Source: Mucidula mucida
Taxonomy: Eukaryota; Basidiomycota; Agaricomycetes; Agaricales; Physalacriaceae
Length of the DNA: 64,000 nucleotides
Direction of reading: 5' to 3'
Assembly: GCA_015501055.1 (NCBI GenBank)
Contig: JADNYV010000175.1
Location: 1 to 64,000 of the forward strand
Shown: positions 1 to 12,335 of the stretch, in pieces
Position numbering within the stretch: position 1 is the stretch's first letter
Layout of the letters: each line of letters begins with the position of its first letter
Notes under the pieces: model-generated
Told to the model about the DNA's origin: nothing
Seen by the model: only the letters and a program-made list of their open reading frames with translations
Database searches by the model: none
Program-made: the position numbers and the translations under genes

Positions 1-310
1 TGTCATGATGAACGATTCTGGAACTGCATATGTCCTCTCATGTCCAGAGACTTCTTAAGACGTGTTACCGTATCATAGACGTCTCCACAGAGTGGCAAGG
101 GCTATTAGCTTGAATTTCATCAGCACATCTAGGCAAGTAACCGCCTCCCCGCAACGCACAAGTCCATTTCATGCGTTTGTTTTCTCATCATCGTGCGCGA
201 CGAGTCAAGCAATATCTATGCTTCCAATACGTCCCACACCTGAAATCACGACAAAGCGCAAAGACGAGTTCGATAAGATTCGCAAACGAGAAGTTAAATT
301 GTCGTACATC

Positions 311-1080
<770 letters not shown>

Positions 1081-1148
1081 ATAATAATCTATGGCATTTT
1101 AGCAGGGTTCTTTCAAGAAACAGTTGGCTAACCAAGATGGTATGGAAA

Positions 1149-1240
1149 GAATGAAGGCGCGTCCTTCACTGGTAGCCGGCCAGAGAGCAGGAGGTGGTAA
1201 TTGTGAAGAAGTGCGGACCGGTCTCCCGATCACTTCCACG
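1149..1240 (+). repeat. Two-part palindromic dispersed motif, copy A
   Basis: Positions 1149-1175 carry a near-palindrome whose arms are TGAAGG and CCTTCA. Positions 1203-1240 carry a second imperfect palindrome containing GGACCGGTC. Both parts recur at 14845-14933 with the same order and spacing, but the second part is inverted there. The pair lies just upstream of an F-box gene. It could be a very small non-autonomous element or a conserved regulatory module. Confidence 0.55.
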
Positions 1241-1362
1241 TTGACGAATTGCCGATGGCTAGAGCTTGCAATGAGCTTGCGCCTCGGTACTTTCACTAAC
1301 CTTCAATCGTCTCACAAGTAGGCTACCTGCAGCGCGCCCAAACGCGCTCGTAGACCGGATAC

Positions 1363-2790
1363 ATGTCTACATCGTTCGTTCACGTCTGGTTTGAGGTCTC
1401 ACGCTTGCTATCGTCACTTACTAGAGCATCAAATTCAGGCGCGCGACGCGCAGCGGGTAGCCAGTCAAATCTGGAATTACCCCCTCGTCTCCTCATCTCC
1501 AACCACTCTCCGACGGACCAGGAGGTTTGGCACGTTCGCTCTAACCTCCTCCCCGTTATTCAAGAAAGTAGGGACAATGTCAAGGCTAGGATTGCAAGCC
1601 TTCGTGAAACCATGCGCCAACTGAGGGCTGAGCAGGAGGTGATAAACAAAGAATACGAGAGATGCGAGAGTCTCGTGAGTACGCTTCGTACTGTACCATG
1701 CGAGATTTGGGCACACATCTTCTCGTACTTTTGTGAATCTCCGGATCAATTGCACTTTCAGAGCGCAATGCATTCTCCCCACACAGGATGTTGTGGACCA
1801 TCAGTCAGGTGTGCCAGGCATGGCGCAACATTGCGTTCTCCGTCCCTTTGCTCTGGTCATACATGGACCTCACATTTCCAGCGGACAGCCAGAGAGAGAT
1901 TGATGTTTACATGTTGGAGAGGATTCTTCGCCTGTCGCGTCAATATCCATTGCACATCGTACTATGCAACTCGCTCGATGTCGGCTGCTCTTTCGGACCG
2001 TCTTTCAGAAATCTTATGCTCGGAAAAATCTTTGCGGAATCTCATCACTGGCGGTCCGTAGAACTGATCGAGGACTGGGCGGACTCAGAAGTTCTTTGTC
2101 CTGCTGAGACTCTGTACGGTCGCCTTCCCCTCCTCGAATCATCTCTGGCAGGGTCAAGCGGGTGGCGCGGTTAGAGAACTAGAAGCGGAGGATCAGCCTG
2201 TAATATCGGTCTTCGACGATTGTCCGCGCCTCTTGAGAGTGAAATTCACTGGAGGACGTCGGGTCATTAACCTACCATGGACCCAGATTACGGAATTGGA
2301 CATTGAAGACACGGATAGCTGTTGGCTCGAGGCTGATTGCATTTCATATGTCCGCTCGCTCCGCCATTGTCCTTCGCTCAAGGCCCTCCACATGACGCCC
2401 TTTGATTATGATGAGGAAGAGGAAGTCGCATCCGAAATCACGACGCTCGACTGCCTTCACAAACTCGATACAGTATGCGCTCGACTTCTGAACCACCTTA
2501 CGGTGCCTCATCTACAGGAAGCGATTCTTCGAAAGGATATGCGATGGGAAACCTGGGCCGCGTTTGATGCGTTCTTTGGCCTCATTAGTCGGTCTCATTG
2601 CGCACAGAGCATTACCAGTCTAACAATTGATGATATCGCGCTGCCCACCGGAGCCCACTGGGGGCTTCACACCTTGTTGATTAGCACGATGAATATCGCC
2701 CACCTTACACTTCGGTTGAGCATGTCGCTCTCCAGACCCTCTGTGGACGAGATTCATGCCCTCCTAATGCTGCACTCATGGCGGAGGTGA
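1363..2790 (+). pseudogene. F-box protein gene, frame broken
   Basis: F-box proteins are substrate adaptors of SCF ubiquitin ligases, and mushroom genomes hold hundreds. The first frame (from the ATG at 1363) gives a short coiled segment ending LRAEQEVINKEYERCESLV and then the F-box core VPCEIWAHIFSYF. Near 1780 the similarity moves to another frame (ISQVCQAWRNIAFSVPLLW, the second half of the F-box). Near 2150 it returns to the first frame (VFDDCPRLLRVKFTGG, then LRR-like beta strands to the stop at 2790). Two single-base indels therefore separate three well-preserved segments, and no splice sites explain the shifts. It converges on the intact F-box gene at 2991-4322. It could be a pseudogene or an assembly artefact. 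Confidence 0.7.
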
Positions 2791-2990
2791 CTCTTATAAT
2801 GCTTAATCTGCTATACATACCTGGTACCATATAGTGGCCAATGTTGGGCCTATATAATAAACAAACGGGCGAAGAAATAGACTGGAAATATAATTCAGGC
2901 GCAATATCACTACGTAGATGAATAGGCTGCGTAAGTAGTATGAGAGATAACCAAAGATCAGTACGCCCGCGTAGCTATATGAACGTATAT

Positions 2991-4322
2991 TCAAGATACA
3001 TGGGGCAGAGGAGGTAGCCAATATGGGCCCTTCCACCATTTCCAGTCAGTCTCCATTCCAGGACGAGATTTATAGTCAGTGTTAAGCGTCACCAATAGCT
3101 TTCCCTCACTCTCCATCTCCGCTAGCCCTCCTTCTCTCATGATATCCACGTCTCGGCTCGAACAATACAGCCGTAGCAGCTTCACATCCGGCCGCCCTCT
3201 GAGAAACTTGACGAGCTCGGATGCAAGAGCATGATCGTCTTCCAACTTGACATCGTCGATGATAAAGGTGATGAACCGGAGTGCTGGGAGGACGTTCTCC
3301 GCCGAGAGCTTGGCTATAGACTGTCGCGTCTCGGAGGGAATGGGGACTGTAATGCCATTCACGCGATTAAACGCCGCATGGGTGATGTCGATCTTGCTGA
3401 GAAGCTCCCCTTTGAGAAGGGAAAGGACCTTCAGCGTACACATCGAGCGTCCTATAAATTGTTCGATGATATCACAAGAATCTGGCGTGGAGTCGCGCAC
3501 GGCGAGGATTTCGAGTGAGGGAAGTGTGAGGGCGGTGAGGATGGATGAGTGGCGTACGCCCAGTTTGATGACCTGGGGGAGGACGACAGGGGACGCTGCG
3601 GTGTCTCGCACAACGTCTTGGTTGCAGCTAAGATGAATTTCAGTGACGAATTTGTAGCTCGAGATATGATGTACGTCGCGCAGAGACGCTAGTCTCGCGC
3701 CGACATGAGTAAGGGTGGTCCCCTCAGCAGGAGCTGCCTTGAAAGAAGTCAAAGGAAAGTCTGCTTTCTGAAGGTTCGGTGCGCGCAGGAGAGTATCCGT
3801 GAATCGATGTTCTACCTGCACGACACTGGAACGAAATGGGGATTGACGTTTCATATAAAATTCCTCGAGTAGCGGCAGCCTGCCTCGAACACGACTCTTC
3901 AAATCGAGTTCGGTATCGGTGACGGACAGGTATCCATCCGTGGTGAGATTCATCTCCATGACCTTCCAACGACGTGAATGCTGTACAAGTAGGTCAAGGA
4001 TGTTTCTCAAGACGGCGCGATCTTGGACTCCCCGAATGCTTACGCCGATGCGCAATGGATGATCTCTAGAACGATGTAAATGTTCGCGTAGAGCGTCGAC
4101 CGTAGATTGAGCGGGGGAGTCGGGTGGGGTGACGATGAGGGAAGACCATAACGACGACGTGGAAAGGATAAGGGTCCTCCAAGACGAACAGACGCGTCCC
4201 AAAATCCATGGTGGGGATTGAGTGTCGAGGCTATTACGTGGATGTTGGCAAAGTATCTCAAATATGTCCAGCACTATTTCGGTCGGGAGGCCAGCAACAT
4301 TGAACGACTCCGACGTGGGCAT
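2991..4322 (-). CDS. F-box protein
   Basis: Single uninterrupted 443-codon frame. Residues 8-50 form a classical fungal F-box (LPTEIVLDIFEILC, then WILGRVCSSWRTLILSTSSLW), expected to bind Skp1 in an SCF ubiquitin ligase. The rest is a series of loosely repeated leucine-rich strands (for example LPSLEILAVRDS and LPALRFITFIIDD), which normally select the substrate. It ends with a Trp-rich tail (WKWWKGPYWLPPL). It has no signal peptide or membrane segment. It is intact, unlike the F-box genes at 1363-2790 and 52658-54331. The substrate cannot be inferred. The start was chosen because the F-box follows it directly. Confidence 0.88.
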   Translation of the reverse strand: MPTSESFNVAGLPTEIVLDIFEILCQHPRNSLDTQSPPWILGRVCSSWRTLILSTSSLWSSLIVTPPDSPAQSTVDALREHLHRSRDHPLRIGVSIRGVQDRAVLRNILDLLVQHSRRWKVMEMNLTTDGYLSVTDTELDLKSRVRGRLPLLEEFYMKRQSPFRSSVVQVEHRFTDTLLRAPNLQKADFPLTSFKAAPAEGTTLTHVGARLASLRDVHHISSYKFVTEIHLSCNQDVVRDTAASPVVLPQVIKLGVRHSSILTALTLPSLEILAVRDSTPDSCDIIEQFIGRSMCTLKVLSLLKGELLSKIDITHAAFNRVNGITVPIPSETRQSIAKLSAENVLPALRFITFIIDDVKLEDDHALASELVKFLRGRPDVKLLRLYCSSRDVDIMREGGLAEMESEGKLLVTLNTDYKSRPGMETDWKWWKGPYWLPPLPHVS

Positions 4323-6005
4323 GCTGATCCTGTCGCTATCAGGTGCGTCAAAGATCTCATAGTCGTAGAGGTATGAGGTACGACTGACCCTCCCATTTTG
4401 ATGCCACTTTCAGTCTCTAGACGAGAATTGGGTGAAGGATCATGAGGGCAGGAAGGTAAAGAGCCACGTGATCATGACATGCTTCTTTTCCGCCTTAAGC
4501 ACCCTTGACGGATACTTTGATTGGCATGGGCCAACAAGCGGCGGGGCACAAACGTTTGCCTCGTTTATCTGCAAGGTAGGAATTATCTGCTTTTTGAAAT
4601 CCAACAGCAATTCTCGCAAATTGGCACGCGCGCGACACCTTCTTCCAGTGCAGAAACACCCCATGATAAGTTGAATTTCAAGAATTGTTTGCTCAACCGG
4701 AACACCTCTAGCGCTAACGGAACAACTGGTAGACACAGGCCATATCGCTTCGGATGGCTCATCGTACCCTACTTACTATTAGACGACATCTCATGCTTCT
4801 TCTCACCTCTAATCGCAGTACTATGTCAATCAACAAGCTCACATCCGTTCTTTAACTCTTCCCCCTCCTATCTGTTATACCGTCTCTTCCGATAGATATA
4901 GAATTTCATTTGAGCGGCATTTCTGGACTTCTTGGCGACAATCCTCTCGCTCGCGGACGTAACTTCACCTCTATGCTTGAAGGACGGTGGTGCTGCGACC
5001 AGTACTATCATCGATTATATAGACGGTGCGGCTTACAACAACGTTCTAAGCATGCAAAATGCAACGAACATTGACGAGTTGAATTATCGCTTTGTGAGAG
5101 TGTTCGAGGCGAAGCACTGACTCGTCGAGTACTAGTATCTGTTCCGCTACAATTATAGCGTCCCGGCCCATTGCGCTAAAAATTTGATCATTACTTCCAC
5201 AGTCCTGGCGGAAGCTCTAATAACTCTTCGCCCTGCTCCCACTCTGGCTCCATCTCATCCTCTGTGGCATGCGCCGAACTTGGGTGTAAGTCTTGTACAT
5301 TGTCATGTCTTTGTTGTGGCGTTGAGCCTCGAGATTTGTAAAACAAGTTACCTCCAACATCTCATACAACAGTAGTGTCCAAACATCTTGTCGTGTATAT
5401 GTATCTCAGCACCTGAGCTTGAACTAATGGGACACTATCACACATATTGCCCCACTGTCAGAAGTCATGACACCCAGAGGCTCAGAAGAGACTCTGCCAT
5501 ACCAAGTCTATGTGAGCAGAGAGACTCTCAGATCGTGTAGATAGACATGTATTACGTATGGTATACATGTCGTTTCTTTGGGGACGCCCGATTAGGAAGT
5601 CTCGCGTCCTGCTCGCAACCTCCATCTCACTCGCTCTTTTTCTTCCCAGTGCCCACCCTCCAACTCCCTTTACGTGGTTGGTTGTCTGGATCCGTGCCCA
5701 GGTCTAGTTCAGCCTTCCACCCAAGTCTTCGGCTGCCAAGGCGGTTCGGTTTCCCCTCCACACCCTGGTGTGGCGTCACTCGTGGAACTCCACTGTAAAC
5801 AAACAAATGATAAATCTCAAAGCTTTGTGAATCTCTTGAGACCTGCTTTCGCTTTTCACTGTCTGGACTTACTGGTCACCCTCAGCCATTTCTTACCTGG
5901 CCTTCAGCATTTCAGCGCTTTCAGTGCTAATCGGCCCTCGGACTCCGGCCCGGACTCCGCTCCAATCACGCTAGGGTTAGGTCCAACATTCACCACCATC
6001 ACAAC
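4323..6005. other. Gene-poor interval
   Basis: Short open frames of 60-124 codons occur on both strands, but none shows a recognisable motif, splice structure or composition. I see nothing definable, apart from the likely promoter of HGH1 at its right end. Confidence 0.5.
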
Positions 6006-7550
6006 ATGGAAGCCCAGCTAAAAGAGGTTCGGAAAATCGCATTGCATCGTTCGTTTTCTGAGATTCTGTAGATTGTTCCTTTTCTACGCGACAAAAACCC
6101 TCAAGTACGGCAAATTGCCCTGTCAACGCTACTGCCACAGACAGCCAAGGAGGCCCCTCACAGGAATATCTTTTTGGCTGGATTGTCATCTGGCGGATTG
6201 AAGAAACCCAAAGAGGCGGATATCTTGAGAGACTTGAAGCTTTTGTGCCGTGATCAGCTCGTGGGTGTCCATCGTATTGGTTTCTATGTCGACTGACGAG
6301 GTACCGAGGCCATAGCCCACGACGCCTTCAAAGCGCTGATCAATCTATCGGACTCGCCCACTGTGGTACAAATCCTCTCAGAACCATCCTTTCTCAACTT
6401 CATCGTTTCTTACATGATCGTAAGTACTTTTCTGTTCTGTGTTCATGTCCAATACATTTGTCAGAATCCCGATGCAATCCTCGCCGACCTGGCTTCGATG
6501 CTTTTATCGAACCTCTCGTCTTCGTCCACAGCCTGTTCAGCAATAATACCTATGCAGGTGAACGTAATCGCCAGCCCAAAGGTCAAGAACTTGTTCTACC
6601 CGACTCAGTCTCGATGTGGATCATGTCCGGCGCCAGTCCCATATCCTTCGGGAGAAACCACGGACGAGTTGGCTCTACCTCTACTTTTGGATGCGTTTGT
6701 TCAAGGCGCGGCTACAGCCGAAACCGAGGACCTCTCCAAGCGTACCAGAAAGGGCAGTCTACATTTCCTTGCAAGTGTGTTTGCCAACGTCGCGTCGTCC
6801 TCCCTTGGAAGAAGCTTCTTCTTCACTCCCCGCCCTTCCCATTTTCTCAAACCTACCGAGAACGTCGAGTATCCTCTGGCGAAGATTATATCCTTTACCG
6901 AACATAAAGATACCATTCGCAGAGGCGGCGTAGCTTCCGTCATCAAGTAAGTTTGCGTTTTGGGCCTTTGCGTGATTTCTCATCAAACGTTGTAGGAATT
7001 GTGCATTTCAATCCGCTGGGCATCGAGCCCTCCTGACGCCCGAAGACACCTTGGTATCGGTGCCGCCTTCGAAAGCGGAAGGACCGGGGATCGACGTGCT
7101 CCCGTACCTGCTTCTCCCTTTAGCAGGGCCAGAAGAGTTTGATTTAGAGGACATGGAAAAGCTACCAGAGGCGGTCCAGTTCTTGCCGCCCGAAAAGACA
7201 CGAGAGGTGGATCAGGTCATTCGACTGATGCATATCGAAACGCTTCTTTTATTGTGCCATACGCGCTGGGGACGTGATTATTTGAGGGAACACGGCGTTT
7301 ATGAGATTATCAGGGTTACTCATGAGAACGAAACCGTTGACAAGGTTTGTTACGAACCCCATGTATGTGTGGTCGCTCATGCGATCTTTAGATCTCGGAA
7401 CACATTGAGCGTCTCGTGAACTTGTTGAAGGGGGACGAACCGTCGTCGCATGTAGAGGAGGTGGATGAGATAACCACTAGTTTGGACGCCGTTGATCTTA
7501 AAGCGGGGGATGAAGACGACGACGAAGATAATAAGATTGAAGAGGTGTAA
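6006..7550 (+). CDS. HGH1: HGH1/FAM203 homologue, eEF2 folding chaperone
   Basis: Armadillo-like cytosolic protein. In yeast Hgh1 brings nascent eEF2 together with the TRiC/CCT chaperonin. Six exons give 436 residues: 6006-6026, 6072-6260, 6309-6419, 6465-6946, 6996-7344, 7392-7550; phases agree at every junction and introns are 45-49 nt. Recognisable stretches are FLRDKNPQVRQIAL (N-terminal repeat), DILRDLKLLCRDQL, AIAHDAFKALINLSDSP, FYPTQSR, PYPSGETTDELALPLLLDAF, and the C-terminal MHIETLLLLCHTRWGRDYLR followed by an acidic tail. The first intron has a weak GTTCGG donor; it is needed because the ATG frame otherwise meets TAG after 21 codons. The second intron was placed with its acceptor at 6308 to join DQL to AIAHDAF; a nearer AG would leave almost no branch-site spacing. 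Confidence 0.92.
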
Positions 7551-8632
7551 CACGTCTGCGGTGAGTCTTTGTCTTTTCCTTAACGAGGTACTGTATTGAC
7601 ATGCGCTGTTCACAGTATTATACAACTGTATTTTTATCGTCTTCTGACGCAGAATATTCGAGAATATTCGCTTTGGGTTCGTGACCGCTTTGAATACCAT
7701 ATTTGAATTGAACTAGCTCTTCGACGCCATCTGATCAGACCTGAATCAGACGTTCTTGTAGGTGCTCAAGGTACGGTACCGTTATAGCCCGGGTCTCCAG
7801 TGTTGACACTGCATGTAGATTTTGAAGTCTTCATTTCCGCTTCAATTTTCAAGGCCTCCTCCTATGTCGTCCTCTCCATACACGCAGACTAGCCCTCGCA
7901 GAATAAGCAATGGCGGACTTGTGCAAAAAATTCGTTGCCCACTGTTCAGCGCAGATTTCAGGAAGTGCTCTAGACTGTTACGTGGCGTTGCAATTGTGTA
8001 ACAGGTTCACAAAGGTTCACAACCAGTCAATAATATCGAGGTACGTATACACTAGCTCAAGTCCTCCCTGACGACTGTCACGATCTTTCCGAAGGAAATA
8101 CAATGTAATTCACATCACCTGTGAATTTGAACAAACGCGTAACATGGAAATCTGGTTCAAACATCAGGAGTCGAGGGGAAGGAGTGTGCAACCTTGTGCA
8201 ACTAGGTTTCAAGATCGTTGAATTGGCTCACCGCCTTGCGCAGCAGCGTTGATACCCGAATATGGCAACGAGTTCTCTCTACCCCACATTTACGTGCCGA
8301 TCACCGACCTGATCGTCGGCTGGATGCCAGTCGCTTGGTACGGGATGAGGATGAAGATGCGTCAGGGAATAGACGCAAGCCGGCATGCATCACAGAAGCT
8401 CCAAAAGCATCAACATCAAAGCATTTGTTTAATCTTGACCATTGACGACGCTGATTCCTCATTCCATGGAATTACTGCGAACTGTTATGTTTTTGCACCC
8501 TGCTCCAAGAGTTCTAAAGAAAGTCCTGATGCTCCCCTGATGCTCCTCAGCGCGCTCCAACGTCGCGAACCCCGTAACTAAGGAAAGGTCAGCTTCTCTA
8601 CCTCGCTATTCCCTGCCCTGATGGATGTCGCG
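7551..8632. other. Gene-poor interval
   Basis: AT-rich 3' flank of HGH1, then anonymous sequence up to a TATA box. The small frames at 8218-8581 have no supporting similarity. Confidence 0.5.
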
Positions 8633-8639
8633 TATAAAA
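8633..8639 (+). promoter_or_regulatory. TATA box and CT-rich leader of the Ala-rich gene
   Basis: A perfect TATAAAA lies about 200 nt before the ATG at 8836. It is followed by a strongly pyrimidine-rich stretch (about 8680-8800), the arrangement usual in highly expressed fungal genes. Confidence 0.6.
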
Positions 8640-8835
8640 GGAGGAGGGTTTGGGGAAGACGATTCTCCAGCTTGTGTGTTCATCGTTCAAGTTTTTCGTC
8701 TCGCTCTTTTCGATCTGTGATCGTTTTTTCATTCCCTACTTTTCTTCTCCCCATCCTCGACCGCTCGTGTCCTTCTCCCTTTCGCTCAAGTGCCGCGCAC
8801 ATTACACGACTGCAAGCAGTTCCTTTTCGTTCAAT

Positions 8836-10395
8836 ATGTTGTTCAAGTACACCGTTCTTTCTCTCTTGGCCTGCGCCACGACTGGTGCCCTCGCCGCTCC
8901 GTACCCCAAGGCGGATTTCGAGCGCGCTATGGCTCTTTCGGTGCGTTGCGGTTTTGATTTGTTACTTTGACGCTTTTGTTGATATTGTTTTTTGGACAGG
9001 CCCGTCACGGAGTATGTGAATCTCTCGAATTCAGCATGTTTGAAACTCATTTTATTTTCTTAGAACGACGGCGGCAATGGCAATGACAATGCCAACAACA
9101 ACAATGCTGCCGCGGGTAACGCCGCCAACGACGGTGCAGCTGCTGACAATGGCGCTGCCGCGGATGGTACTGCTGCTGCTGGTAACGCCGCCGCGGGCGA
9201 TGCTACGACGACGACCACTGGCAACGGCAAGGGCAAAAAGAACAAGAACAACAACGCTGGCGCGGCAGCTGGAGGCGCCGCTGCAGGTGATGCCGCCGCG
9301 GGCAATGCTGCCAACGATGGTGCCGCCGCGGGCAACGCTGCTAACGATGGTGCCGCCGCCGATGCTGGTACCGCCGCAGACACTGCTGCCGCCGATGCTG
9401 GTGCAGCTGCGACTGCTGCTGGTGACGCCGCCGCGACCGCGACTGCCGCCACTACTGGCAACGGCAAGGGCAAGAAGAACAAGAACAATAACGCAGGAGG
9501 CGCAGCTGCAGGTGATGCCGCCGCGGGCAATGCTGCCAACGATGGTGCTGCCGCTGGTGCCGCTGCCGATGTGACTGCTACTGCTGCTGCTGGTGACGCC
9601 GCTGCGACCGCGACTGCCGCCACTACTGGCAACGGCAAAGGCAAAAAGAACAAGGGTAACAACAACAACAACGGTAATGCTGCTGCTGGAGGAGCTGCTG
9701 CTGCGACCGACACTGTGAGTACACTGTTCTCAGAATCAGATGTGCGATTTTCTGACATATCGACTAGGCTGCTGCCGGCGATGCTGCTGTGACTGCCACT
9801 GTAAGTGAATTTCATTTTTTCTGCCCGTCTGAGATGCTCAATTTGCGTAGGCTGCTGCTGGAACTGCTGACTGTGCGGCTACGGTGACTGTTGTAAGATT
9901 TTGGTTTTCTACGTTGGAGAAGACGTTCGCTGAGATTTCTTGATTATAGACTGAGACTGTGACCGCCGGAGCTGCTAATGCTACCGCAGCCGCAGACGCT
10001 GGTGCCGCCGCTGCGTCCGCTAGTGATGTCCTCGGTGCCTCTGCTACTGATGTTGTCGATGCTGGTGCCGCCGCGTCCGCCACTGATGTTGCTGCGGGAT
10101 CAACCGCGACTGACGCAGCTGCCGATGGTTCTGCTTCATCCGCCGACTCTACCGACTCATCATCAAGTGTACGTGCTCGTCTCTGAGACGATTCAATTGA
10201 CTGAACATGTTTTCCAGGGCTCTTCCAAGAAGGAGTCTGCCTCAAAACTGCTCGGCAGCCTTCTTGACGGACTCAAGTCAAAGTGCGTTTCCCCACATCT
10301 TTGTCAACGTCTTTTTCTAACCTCGTATCGTCAGGCAAATCGGCCGACGAGGGCTTGTCGCGCGCCTTGTGTTTGACGATGAGCTTGGTCTGTAA
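8836..10395 (+). CDS. Secreted Ala/Gly/Asn-rich repeat protein
   Basis: No family recognised. Eight exons keep phase and give 395 residues: 8836-8940, 9000-9011, 9064-9714, 9768-9800, 9851-9892, 9950-10168, 10218-10282, 10335-10395. Exon 1 encodes a clear signal peptide (MLFKYTVLSLLACATTGALA, then APYP), so the product enters the secretory pathway. Exon 2 is only 12 nt (ARHG). The body is almost entirely Ala, Gly, Asn, Asp and Thr, and holds three copies of a basic module TGNGKGKKNK followed by Asn runs, separated by AAAGNAANDGAA-type spacers. The C-terminal part is Ser/Ala-rich, then SKKESASKLLGSLLDGLKS. There are no Cys pairs, so it is not a hydrophobin. It could be a wall-associated or matrix protein. 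Strong core promoter features suggest high expression. Function unknown. Confidence 0.8.
9206..9672 (+). repeat. Coding repeats with basic KGKKNK module
   Basis: Three copies of a unit encoding Thr-rich, then GNGKGKKNK, then Asn-rich sequence start near 9206, 9445 and 9616. The last two share a longer upstream segment (GDAAATATAATTGNGKGKKN), so duplication has occurred at least twice inside exon 3. The high GCN codon content creates a long spurious open frame on the opposite strand. Confidence 0.8.
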
Positions 10396-11381
10396 TTGCT
10401 TTTGCCTGAGTGCAGATTGGACACTGTTTACGAGGATTTTTTTGATTTGTATCGTTATTGCATATCGTACTACATTTACATACCAGCTGGCCGTCCTTTT
10501 ACCTTGAATACACAACGATAACTGTATCCGATGTGTGATTATCGATTATCGGCGGCTCGCACTCAATGCTTTGTTCTCAATTTCGCGAGATGCATCCGCT
10601 TTCATTCAAATGTATTTCTTGCGGCTCACACTATGATAAATTGAATCGTTCTTAGCTCGCCACATCCCCACTGTAGCCTTAGGCTGCACACATATTATAT
10701 ACGGTCACATCAGGATACACGAGTTATTCCGGCGAACTTTGGGCTTACCCGCGATTGACGGTCACTATCACTGCACGGACGGTCACGACAAGTATCCGTA
10801 AGCCAGACCTTCTTAGAGAAACGAGGATGATGTCAAGGATTGAAATCGTTTGAATTAGTAACACAACGAGAACGGACGATCAAGACAAGGCAGTTCACGT
10901 CGCGCAATGCGAATATCAGCATCGTCGGCTACCGACCGTGGACAGACGCGCTGTACCCACGTCTGTGTGAGCAACTGACCGCCTAGCAGGAGCGCCGACC
11001 GTAGCTGTCACACGCTCGACGTACGAGTGAATACTCATTGAGAAAGTTCCAACGAAGCGTCGCTGTGAATAGAGATCAAGATTGTCTTCAGCTTACAAGC
11101 CGATGGACCCAACAACGCCGTTTGCCGTGACAGTAAATGGATTATGAATATGACCGGTTGGGTACGATCGGTTGGAACTGGAAGAAAAACGGATGGGAAG
11201 CTCGCCTGAGCGCGTCGAGGACCAGGAATAACCTTAAGTACTTATGTCCGTCAAAGGCTTGAACCATAGAAAGAACAAGCCGAGCTTGATGGAACGATAG
11301 AGGGTTCGTGTTGTATGGGAGCGGATAGGCGGAAACCAATGTGAGAAGAGTGAAATTATGAGGTGTCATATTACACGGCAA
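10396..11381. other. Gene-poor interval
   Basis: 3' flanks of two convergent genes (the Ala-rich gene and GRX5) with about 1 kb of anonymous sequence between. No motif recognised. Confidence 0.5.
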
Positions 11382-11983
11382 TTATGACGAAGCTTCTACC
11401 GTCTCCGAGTCTTTGGGAATAATGTCGTTGTTCTCTAAGAGAGTCTCCAATTCTCCATTTTGATGCACTGGGAATAAAGTAGGTCAAATGTGCATCCGGG
11501 AGTCAGCAATACACTCACTCGATAGCAGGATATCACAGCCGCCAACGAATTCACCATTAACGTACAGCTGAGGTATTGTCGGCCATTCGCTGGCAAGGAG
11601 TTAGGTCATATCCCTTGGGGAATTGCAGAAACGCACGAATATTCCTTGATGCTATTGCGCAGCTCGTTGTCCGCGAGCACGTCGTAAGTCTTCATCTTCT
11701 CCGGCGGCACTTGCCACATGCTTAGAACCTGGATGGCCGCTCTGGAGAATCCACATTGAGGCATGTCTGGGGTGCCCTTCATGAAGAGGACCACGGGCTT
11801 TTCATGGACGGCTTGATGAATCTTCGCTCGCACGTCGTCTGACAGGAATCGCCTCCAAGCTACCTGTTGACTCGAAACCAAAGTTTTCGACAAGGATGGT
11901 CGGAATAACTGCGCCTGTTGAGTTAAATTGGATTGGATAGAGCGACTGCAACGAACGGAGGTCTTCAACACGTTTCCAAACAT
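11382..11983 (-). CDS. GRX5: Mitochondrial monothiol glutaredoxin
   Basis: CGFS-type glutaredoxin that passes 2Fe-2S clusters from the scaffold to acceptors in the mitochondrial matrix. Three exons (11637-11983, 11519-11589, 11382-11467) give 167 residues with consistent phases. Residues 1-46 are basic, Ser/Arg-rich and free of acids, a typical matrix targeting presequence. The core follows: [17 protein letters not shown] with the single active Cys at 77, then [20 protein letters not shown], containing the TVP-like cis-Pro (TIP) and the GG glutathione-binding turn, then [11 protein letters not shown]. The frame is open upstream of the chosen ATG, but only this start gives a presequence of normal length. 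Confidence 0.95.
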
Positions 11984-12335
11984 TATTACTCGGCAGGTAA
12001 GAGGAAGGAGTAGTGGGAGATACGCCTGTCGTGGTGGTGAGAAATCAAGTTCGGTGTCTGTCACATGACCGAAGTAAGTAATCGCTGACATCATCCAGAC
12101 CCTCCCGATTCCCGAATCCGGAACGCCGCCTCGACGTGGACCTCCTGGAAGCCATAAAGCAAGTCCACTCACAAAATACGACGATGGAGGACGGCCCGAA
12201 GTTGTACACGTGGATTTTGCAACTCCGTCACGAGAAGGTCCCCAGGCTAATCCGGGGCACTCCTCCCGTTCTTAACAATCACAAGCATTCACCAACTAGT
12301 AGTACAGCTCAATACAGACTTGTCACTTTCCTCAG

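Noticed and set aside
4521..4895. 124-codon plus-strand frame after the F-box gene
   Set aside because: Low-information composition, no motif, and no start context or introns supporting it.
9060..9815. Long minus-strand open frame opposite the Ala-rich gene, rich in Ala, Leu and Pro
   Set aside because: It is a by-product of GCN-rich codons on the plus strand. The plus frame has a signal peptide and phase-consistent introns.
12062..12172. Upstream in-frame extension of GRX5 (MSGLALWLPGG...)
   Set aside because: It is an open frame before the ATG at 11983 without targeting features, and it overlaps the 5' region of the divergent SDR.
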